Shown here: piece by piece, positions 1 to 4,816 of the stretch
Layout: each line of letters opens with the position of its first letter
Position numbering within the stretch: position 1 is the stretch's first letter
Assembly: GCA_937873255.1 (NCBI GenBank)
Contig: CALMVM010000093.1
Span: forward strand, 1-8,094
Length of the DNA stretch: 8,094 nucleotides
Direction of reading: 5' to 3'
Source of the DNA: an uncultured Verrucomicrobiota bacterium
GTDB taxonomy: Bacteria; Verrucomicrobiota; Verrucomicrobiia; Chthoniobacterales; SZAS-18
Notes under the pieces: model-generated
Told to the model about the DNA's origin: nothing
The model's database searches: none
What the model saw: the letters and a program-made list of their open reading frames with translations, nothing else
Translations under genes and position numbers: made by a program

Positions 1-2358
1 GTCAAGGTCTTGCGGCGCGGCCTGGGAACGGGCAGCCTTTTGCGTCGTTTCCGGCACGAGGAGCGCATCCTCGCCGGGCTGAACCATCCCAACATCGCGC
101 GGCTCTATGGCGGCGCGACGACGGCGGACGGGCTGCCCTGCCTCGTCATGGAATACGTCGAGGGCGAGCGGTTCGACGACTATTGCGACGCACGCCGGCT
201 TCCGGTCGACGAGCGGCTCGCGCTTTTCCGCAAGGTGTGTGCCGCCGTCGCCTATGCTCACCAGCGCCTGGTCATTCACCGTGACCTGAAACCGGCCAAC
301 ATCCGCGTGACGGCCGAGGGCGAGCCGACCCTGCTGGACTTCGGCATCGCCCGGCTGCTCGATCCCGACACGGCGCACGGCGGCGAGCCGACGGCGACGT
401 TCGCCGCCGCCATGACCCCCGAATACGCCAGCCCCGAGCAGGCACGCGGCGAACCGATGACGACCGCCAGCGATGTGTATTCGCTCGGCGTCATCTTCTA
501 CGAATTACTCTGCGGCCACCGGCCCTACCGGTTGAAAAGTCGCCGGCCGGAAGAGATCGCTCGCGCCGTCGACGAACAGGTGCCGGAGCGTCCGAGCACG
601 GCGGCCGGGCGCGTCGAACGGGCGGAGGAAAATGTCACGCCCGCGACCGTGAGTCTCGCACGCCGTGCCACGCCCGAAAAGCTGCGCCGCCGGCTCGCGG
701 GCGATCTGGACGTGATCGCGCTGATGGCGTTGCGCAAGGAACCCGCGCGCCGCTACGCTTCGGTCGGCCAGTTTTCGGAAGACCTCCGCCGCCATCTCGA
801 ACGCTTGCCGGTCCTCGCGCGCAAGGACACCCTGCGCTATCGCAGCGCGAAGTTCGTCGCCCGCCACAAGGTTGGCGTCCTCGCCGCCGCGCTCGTCGCG
901 CTCGCGTTGGTCGTCGGCCTGGTCGGCACGGCGTGGCAAGCGCACGAGGCACGGGTTCAGCGCCGGCACGCGGAGGAGCAGGCCCGCGTGGCAATGACGG
1001 AACGCGCCCGCGCCGAGCGTCGCTTCAACGACCTGCACAAATTGGCCAAATCGCTTCTTTTCGAGTTGCACGACGCCATCAGCACGCTACCCGGCTCGAT
1101 CCCGGCACGCGAACTCCTGGTCAAGCGCACGGTCGAATACGTGGACAGTCTCGCGCAGGAGGCCACCGGCAACCGCGCGCTGCAAAGCGATCTCGTCTTC
1201 GCCTATCTGCGCGTGAGCAACCTCCAGGGCAATCCCACCGGCCCAAACCTGGGTGACACCGCCGGCGCGACCACGAGCACGCGCAAGGCGCTCGCCGTCG
1301 CCGAGCAGCTTTATGCCGCCGCGCCCGACGACGCGCTGGCCCGGCGCACCTACGCCATCGCCCGCGAGAAAATGGGCGAGATGCAACTGTTCGCCGGCGA
1401 CGTGGCCGGAGCGTTGGAGCACGAGCAGGCCGCGTTGGCGATTTTCGAGGCGATGGCGAAAGCCGATCCCGTCAATCCCGAGCCGCGGCAACTGCTCGCG
1501 GTCAGCCACGCCATGCTGGGCGACCGGCTCGGCGGGGTGGAGGTTTTCCCCAACGCCGGCGACTCGCACGGTGCACTGGAACACTACCAGGCCGCCCTGG
1601 GCATCGTGCGGGAAATGGAGGCCGCGCGGTCCACGCCGCGACTGCGTCTGCTCCTCGGAGTGATGTACGGTCGTCTGAGCATCCAACTATTGTCGGAGGG
1701 CAAGCCCGCAGAGGCATTGGAAGCCGCCCGGCAATCGCTCGCCCTGGCGGAGGCGCTCGCCGCCATGGAGCCGGCGAACACGGTTCATCTGAGCAACGTG
1801 AGCGCGGCACGTCACGAGATCGGCAAGGCGCTGGAAGCGACCGGCGATTGGTCCGCCGCCCTCGAAAACCATCGTCGGGCATTCGTCATCAACCAGGAGA
1901 TGACGGTCCGCGAGCCGAGGAATGTCCAGGCGCGCTCCTGGCTGGCGAACTCTCACCTCGCCCTTGCCCGGGCATTGCTCGGCGTCGGCGACACGGCGCA
2001 GGCGCTCACCGACGCGCGCCAGGGTTTTTCCCTCTTCGAGGCACTGGTTGCGGGTGATCCGAACGTCGTCGCCTACCGCAGCTGTCTCGGGTCGAGTTGC
2101 GAAATCCTCGCCGCCGTGCGCATGCGCGTCGCCACGGACGAAACTCTCCCTGTTCCCGCACGCCTCGCCGCGTGGGACGAAGCGTGTTCCTGGTACGAAA
2201 AAGCGCGCGAACTCTATGCTGGCCTGCGCGCCGCCGGCACCCTGCGCCCCGCCGACGACGGCAAGCCGGAGGCACTCGCCATCAAGGCAGCCGCCTGCCG
2301 GGAAGCCGGTGCGCATTTGCCGGGCGTCCCCGCGAGCGACAGGGAAACGTCGAATTAA
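1..2358 (+). CDS. Transmembrane Ser/Thr protein kinase with TPR-like C-terminal domain (5' end cut by window)
   Basis: Hanks-type (eukaryote-like) Ser/Thr kinase, open from base 1 to TAA at 2356. The first codons read Val-Lys-Val-Leu and align with AVKLL of the downstream kinase, so the ATP-binding lysine is at bases 4-6; the glycine loop and N-terminus lie outside. Visible catalytic elements: HRDLKPAN (Asp at 283-285, Asn at 298-300), DFG (337-345) and the SPE of the activation segment (430-438). All key residues are present, so it is probably an active RD kinase. A hydrophobic segment (871-936, about 22 residues) follows a basic juxtamembrane stretch. Beyond it lie about 470 residues rich in Ala, Leu and Glu with TPR-like helical pairs (for example GDVAGALEHEQAALAIF and GDWSAALENHRRAF), presumably periplasmic. 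The post-membrane block (RRFNDLHKLAKSLLFELHDA and, later, PNLGDTAGA) is shared with the second kinase, showing paralogy. The TTG at base 10 is inside the kinase domain and is not the start. By analogy with the second copy, the real start is about 350 bases upstream. Confidence 0.93.
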   Translation, partial: VKVLRRGLGTGSLLRRFRHEERILAGLNHPNIARLYGGATTADGLPCLVMEYVEGERFDDYCDARRLPVDERLALFRKVCAAVAYAHQRLVIHRDLKPANIRVTAEGEPTLLDFGIARLLDPDTAHGGEPTATFAAAMTPEYASPEQARGEPMTTASDVYSLGVIFYELLCGHRPYRLKSRRPEEIARAVDEQVPERPSTAAGRVERAEENVTPATVSLARRATPEKLRRRLAGDLDVIALMALRKEPARRYASVGQFSEDLRRHLERLPVLARKDTLRYRSAKFVARHKVGVLAAALVALALVVGLVGTAWQAHEARVQRRHAEEQARVAMTERARAERRFNDLHKLAKSLLFELHDAISTLPGSIPARELLVKRTVEYVDSLAQEATGNRALQSDLVFAYLRVSNLQGNPTGPNLGDTAGATTSTRKALAVAEQLYAAAPDDALARRTYAIAREKMGEMQLFAGDVAGALEHEQAALAIFEAMAKADPVNPEPRQLLAVSHAMLGDRLGGVEVFPNAGDSHGALEHYQAALGIVREMEAARSTPRLRLLLGVMYGRLSIQLLSEGKPAEALEAARQSLALAEALAAMEPANTVHLSNVSAARHEIGKALEATGDWSAALENHRRAFVINQEMTVREPRNVQARSWLANSHLALARALLGVGDTAQALTDARQGFSLFEALVAGDPNVVAYRSCLGSSCEILAAVRMRVATDETLPVPARLAAWDEACSWYEKARELYAGLRAAGTLRPADDGKPEALAIKAAACREAGAHLPGVPASDRETSN

Positions 2359-2448
2359 AGACACGTGCCCGTGGAGGCACTCTGGCTTTGGGGTCACGAC
2401 GGTTCCAGCGCCGGCACGACCCATTCGCCGACACGCGAGGTTCGGCTA

Positions 2449-2466
2449 CCTGCCTGCGCAGACAGG
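2449..2466 (-). terminator. Imperfect palindrome between convergent genes, possible terminator or dispersed repeat
   Basis: CCTGCCTGCGCAGACAGG is an almost perfect inverted repeat. As minus-strand RNA it folds into a 7-bp stem (one U-G pair) with a GCGC tetraloop, starting 5 bases after the TAA of the minus-strand DUF1349 gene; on the plus strand the stem has one C-A mismatch. There is no T-run after it on either strand, so it is not a textbook intrinsic terminator. It is the only strong structure in the 113-base gap between the two convergent stop codons. It could instead be a REP-like dispersed palindrome, which a single window cannot show. Confidence 0.35.
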
Positions 2467-2471
2467 AGCAT

Positions 2472-3137
2472 TTACTGGGAGAACGAGGGGCTGAATTCCC
2501 GCTTGGAGGTGCTGGTGGCCGCCACGCCGATTTGCAGGGTGCCGGGCCAGTTGGCGGGGATTTCCTTTGTGCCGAGTTGTCTCCACTTGACGCCATCCGG
2601 GCTCGTCATGAAATAGAGATTTTTGCCGCGCCGTTCGAAGCCGAGATACACCGGGCTGTTCGGCGGAACGGGCTGGTCCGTGATCGAGCCGTAGTCCACC
2701 ACTTTCCCATCCACGCACAGCCCGGCGCTCACGTAGGAAGCCAACTGTTTTTCGCCCGGACGCTGGAAGACACCGTGAAACAGCGTGAAAAAGTTCCCGT
2801 CATCGAGCATCAGCACGAGGCCCGCCCCGGTGTACGCGAAGCGTTCTGGATAGGTTGATTCGGTGCCGGGATCGAAGGTGCCGCTCACGATCACGCCGTA
2901 CTTGAAGTTCGCATCCGCCATCGGCTTCAGCACGCGCGGCGCGTTGGTGACGTGGAGGTCGGGGGCAAGGTCGTGGTGCGAACCGGGCACATGGAGAGTG
3001 AAGGATGTCGCGGTTTTGGAAATCGTGCAGTCCCCGACGGGATCGGTCAGGGTCCCGAAGTGGAATTTGGAAGGTGCCTGCGCGGCGAGGATCGGGGCGG
3101 TGGCAAGCAGCAGGGCAAAGGGAAGGATACGTTTCAT
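2472..3137 (-). CDS. Secreted DUF1349 / concanavalin-A-like domain protein
   Basis: A 221-residue exported protein. ATG at 3137 is chosen because it begins a clean signal peptide: MKR, a hydrophobic core (ILPFALLLATAPILAA), and probable cleavage near Ala19-Gln20. The longer version starting at 3179 puts 14 polar residues ahead of the signal and is less likely. There is no Shine-Dalgarno sequence upstream (CACCTTAAA precedes the ATG). The mature part resembles DUF1349-type beta-sandwich domains: an APRVLKP strand, a 'GAGLVLMLDDGNFF' strand typical of this fold, then YLGFERRGKNLYF, TSPDGVKWRQLG and a closing LQIGVAATS strand. Such domains are often linked to carbohydrate binding or enzymes acting on carbohydrates, but no catalytic residues can be assigned and no activity is claimed. 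It lies 69 bases downstream of, and in the same direction as, the PEP-CTERM gene, so the two may be co-transcribed. It converges on the first kinase gene. Confidence 0.82.
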   Translation of the reverse strand: MKRILPFALLLATAPILAAQAPSKFHFGTLTDPVGDCTISKTATSFTLHVPGSHHDLAPDLHVTNAPRVLKPMADANFKYGVIVSGTFDPGTESTYPERFAYTGAGLVLMLDDGNFFTLFHGVFQRPGEKQLASYVSAGLCVDGKVVDYGSITDQPVPPNSPVYLGFERRGKNLYFMTSPDGVKWRQLGTKEIPANWPGTLQIGVAATSTSKREFSPSFSQ

Positions 3138-3206
3138 TTTAAGGTGGGTCCGTTGGTGAGATTGTGAGGGAAAAGGCAAGGGGAATCGTGCGGTTGGATG
3201 TTCGAC

Positions 3207-3899
3207 TCAGGCCAGGTTATTTCTTGGATTCTGCGAGAGACCGTGCATCTGCCGGTGGCGCGTGACGGCAACGGCGGCGACGCCGAGCACCCAGGTCGCC
3301 GGCTCGGGCACCACCGTGGCAAAGCCGTACTCGGCCACGCCGAACCGCCTGTCCGCCAACCCGTAGGTGAACACCACCTTGCCGCCTTCCAAGGCGTGAG
3401 GAGCCAGGGTAAAAGAGGACACCGTGCTGCCGAACAGGGAGTCGTTCACGTTGATCACGTCGGTCAGGATGCCGTTCTGACTCGGGAAAATTCCGTTGAC
3501 GTTGTTGTCGACGGTTGCTTTGAAGACGACGTTCGTCCCGCTGATGGAGAGATTGGTGGAGTCGAAGGCGGTGAAGGTGCCCAGCGTGAGCCCGCCGTGA
3601 CCGGGCGCGGCGGTGGTCGTGTCGGCCACCGTCGAAACCGTCGAAGACCCGATGGCCGTCTGATAGATGCCGTTGAGGTTGGTGCTGCCGTCGTAGGAGT
3701 TGGCCATGAAGGCGACGTTGCTGCCGCTGATCGACACGGTGCCGAAGCCGGTGTAGGTGGCACCCCCGCCGTTCGGGATCGCGGTGCCGGTGTCCGCCAA
3801 GTTGGTGAAGGAGGGCTGCTGCGCCCGCGCGACCCCCATGCCCAGGCAGGCCGCGCAGACGAGCAGAGAGACGACTTCGGCGCGCACACGACGGGTCAT
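3207..3899 (-). CDS. PEP-CTERM sorting domain protein with GNVAF/GIY-type repeats
   Basis: About 230 residues, exported and probably processed by an exosortase (none is encoded in the window). ATG at 3899 gives a standard signal peptide: MTRRVRAEVV, a hydrophobic stretch (VSLLVCAACLGMGV), and Ala-Arg-Ala with cleavage before Gln27. An ATG at 3953 in the same frame would add 18 residues; neither start has a clear Shine-Dalgarno sequence. The body carries repeat units seen in many PEP-CTERM proteins: TGFGTVSISGSNVAFMA...NGIYQT...VADTTTAAPG, then FTAFDSTNLSISGTNVVFKA...NGIF...ILTDVINVNDSLFG and a last partial unit. These are probably beta-strand repeats of unknown ligand. The C-terminus starts with VPEPATW (residue 197), then a short hydrophobic run (VLGVAAVAV), the basic cluster RHR, and an unusually long polar tail. 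The gene is divergent from the sigma factor gene and upstream of the DUF1349 gene. Confidence 0.85.
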   Translation of the reverse strand: MTRRVRAEVVSLLVCAACLGMGVARAQQPSFTNLADTGTAIPNGGGATYTGFGTVSISGSNVAFMANSYDGSTNLNGIYQTAIGSSTVSTVADTTTAAPGHGGLTLGTFTAFDSTNLSISGTNVVFKATVDNNVNGIFPSQNGILTDVINVNDSLFGSTVSSFTLAPHALEGGKVVFTYGLADRRFGVAEYGFATVVPEPATWVLGVAAVAVTRHRQMHGLSQNPRNNLA

Positions 3900-3974
3900 C
3901 GTGAGCCGAAGGGACGGGGCGGCGGAGGCGGCCCTGTTGGAAAATATTTGCATGGTCGATGGAAGAGTCCGGCA

Positions 3975-4039
3975 ACGCCGGCTGGCGTCTGGACGGAAGG
4001 TGCTCTGCGTCTAAAAAGGTAATGCCGGAACGGCCGGCA
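3975..4039 (-). other. Two inverted repeats in the leader of the PEP-CTERM gene
   Basis: Two short hairpin-forming repeats lie between the PEP-CTERM start and the sigma factor gene. ACGCC/GGCGT (3975-3988) has a GGCT loop. TGCCGG/CCGGCA (4023-4039) has a 5-base AACGG loop and, read on the minus strand, is followed by TTACCTTTTT. They would form in the 5' leader of a minus-strand transcript starting above about 4040. With GC this high, some inverted repeats occur by chance, so a leader-control function is only a possibility. Confidence 0.3.
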
Positions 4040-4057
4040 AAACGGCTCACGGAAAGC

Positions 4058-4087
4058 GGAACTTTTTAAAAACCCGGTTTTGACCGG
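4058..4087 (+). promoter_or_regulatory. Candidate ECF-type promoter for the sigma factor-kinase pair
   Basis: GGAACTT (4058-4064) matches the common -35 element of ECF sigma factors and is followed by an AT-rich spacer (TTTTTAAAAA, 4063-4072, itself a palindrome), as is usual at such promoters. At 16-17 bases a -10 element would fall around TGACCG (4081-4086), which is not a convincing match. Transcription would then start near 4092 and leave about 85 untranslated bases before the chosen ATG at 4178. It would fit autoregulation of the sigma factor, but rests on one motif half. Confidence 0.25.
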
Positions 4088-4089
4088 GT
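4072..4089 (-). terminator. Intrinsic-terminator-like hairpin pointing at the PEP-CTERM gene
   Basis: ACCCGG-TTTTGA-CCGGGT is a perfect 6-bp stem with a 6-base loop. Read on the minus strand it is immediately followed by a run of T (the stem's last T plus four more, then AAAAA), the layout of a short rho-independent terminator. No minus-strand gene ends here: the next gene upstream on that strand would lie beyond the sigma factor gene. It could therefore block antisense transcription out of the sigma factor gene, act as a leader attenuator for the PEP-CTERM gene, or be an operator overlapping the candidate sigma factor promoter. Confidence 0.4.
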
Positions 4090-4177
4090 GACCCTTCGCT
4101 GTCGGGGGAGCGATGGCAATTCAGGCTTGAGTTGTTCATCTGCGGCTGTTATCCCCGGTCAGTATCTCCCCCACCGG

Positions 4178-4816
4178 ATGGCCCAGCCCGAACCTCCTCA
4201 AGAAACGGCGTTACCGGTACACTCCGACGCGCACCACGACAGCCTAGCCGAACTGGTGCGGGACCTTCTGCCCGTGTCGCAGGGCGTCGCTGCGATCACA
4301 CCTTTCCTCTCGGTCGAGACGCTGCTGCCGCAGGTCTACGATGAGCTGCGCGGTCTCGCGGCCAGCTACCTGCGGCGCGAACGGCCCGACCACACCCTGC
4401 AACCGACCGCGCTCGTCCACGAGGTCTACCTGCGACTGGCGGGCGGCAGACCCGTGGACTGGCAAAACCGGGCGCATTTCCTGGGCGTGGCGGCGCGCGT
4501 CATGCGTCGGGTGCTGGCCGATTCGGCGGTGGCGCGCAACGCTCAGAAACGTGGCGGCGGCGCGCCGCGCGTCGCGCTGGACGAGGCCCTGGATTTCTCC
4601 GAGGAATGCACGGTCTCGCTTTCCGGCGTCGACGAAGCCCTACGCGTCCTGGAGCGGCTCGACCCACGGCAGGGGCAGGTGGTCGAACTGCGCTTCTACG
4701 GCGGACTAACCACGGAGGAAATCGCCGAGGTCCTGCAAATCTCCGTCGCCACGGTGAAGCGCGAGTGGGCGACGGCGAAACTCTGGCTCCAGCGCGCCCT
4801 CGATTGTCAGGCGTGA
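4178..4816 (+). CDS. ECF-like RNA polymerase sigma factor (kinase-associated, Sigma70_ECF/TIGR02999-like)
   Basis: A 212-residue sigma factor expected to redirect RNA polymerase to a small regulon. Region 2 begins near residue 49 (LLPQVYDELRGLAASYLRRE) and continues through HTLQPTALVHEVYLRL, then DWQNRAHFLGVAARVMRRVL, ending near KRGGG (about residue 128). Region 4 runs from about residue 162 (LDPRQGQVVELRFYGGLTTEEIAEVL) through the recognition helix (ISVATVKREWATAKLWLQRAL). These phrases are typical of the ECF-like family of Planctomycetes, Acidobacteria and Verrucomicrobia that is encoded beside Ser/Thr kinases. In place of the acidic DAED-like stretch of ordinary ECF region 2.2 it has LQPT (Thr77). 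ATG at 4178 is preferred; a GTG at 4088 would add 30 residues of non-family sequence and lies within the inverted repeat. There is no clear Shine-Dalgarno sequence. The stop overlaps the next start (TGATG), implying translational coupling to the kinase. No anti-sigma gene is present, so the kinase is the likely regulator. Confidence 0.93.
   Translation: MAQPEPPQETALPVHSDAHHDSLAELVRDLLPVSQGVAAITPFLSVETLLPQVYDELRGLAASYLRRERPDHTLQPTALVHEVYLRLAGGRPVDWQNRAHFLGVAARVMRRVLADSAVARNAQKRGGGAPRVALDEALDFSEECTVSLSGVDEALRVLERLDPRQGQVVELRFYGGLTTEEIAEVLQISVATVKREWATAKLWLQRALDCQA

Noticed and set aside
10..12. TTG as start of the first kinase
   Set aside because: The frame is open to base 1 and the upstream codons Val-Lys-Val match the ATP-binding lysine strand of the paralogue, so the gene starts before the window.
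505..1071. 188-codon open frame antisense to the first kinase
   Set aside because: Composition artefact opposite an intact kinase domain; no recognisable motif, signal peptide or plausible start context.
2097..2858. 253-codon plus-strand frame across the kinase end and the DUF1349 gene
   Set aside because: It overlaps two well-supported genes in the wrong frame or strand and its translation has no domain signal.
3843..3866. Second copy of the CCTGCC...GCAGAC palindrome (CAGGCAGGCCGCGCAGAC)
   Set aside because: It lies inside the PEP-CTERM signal peptide coding sequence and is not an inverted repeat; the similarity is compositional.
3198..4022. 274-codon plus-strand frame opposite the PEP-CTERM gene
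   Set aside because: Low-complexity Gly/Arg/Val translation; the minus strand holds a signal peptide, repeats and VPEPATW, so the minus strand is the coding one.
4088..4090. GTG as start of the sigma factor
   Set aside because: It would add 30 residues (starting MTLRCRGSDG) unlike the family and lies within a hairpin; ATG at 4178 is more plausible.
4128..4160. Sigma-70-type promoter (TTGAGT ... TATCCC) before the sigma factor ATG
   Set aside because: Only the -35 half is reasonable; the -10 match is poor, and such matches are common by chance.
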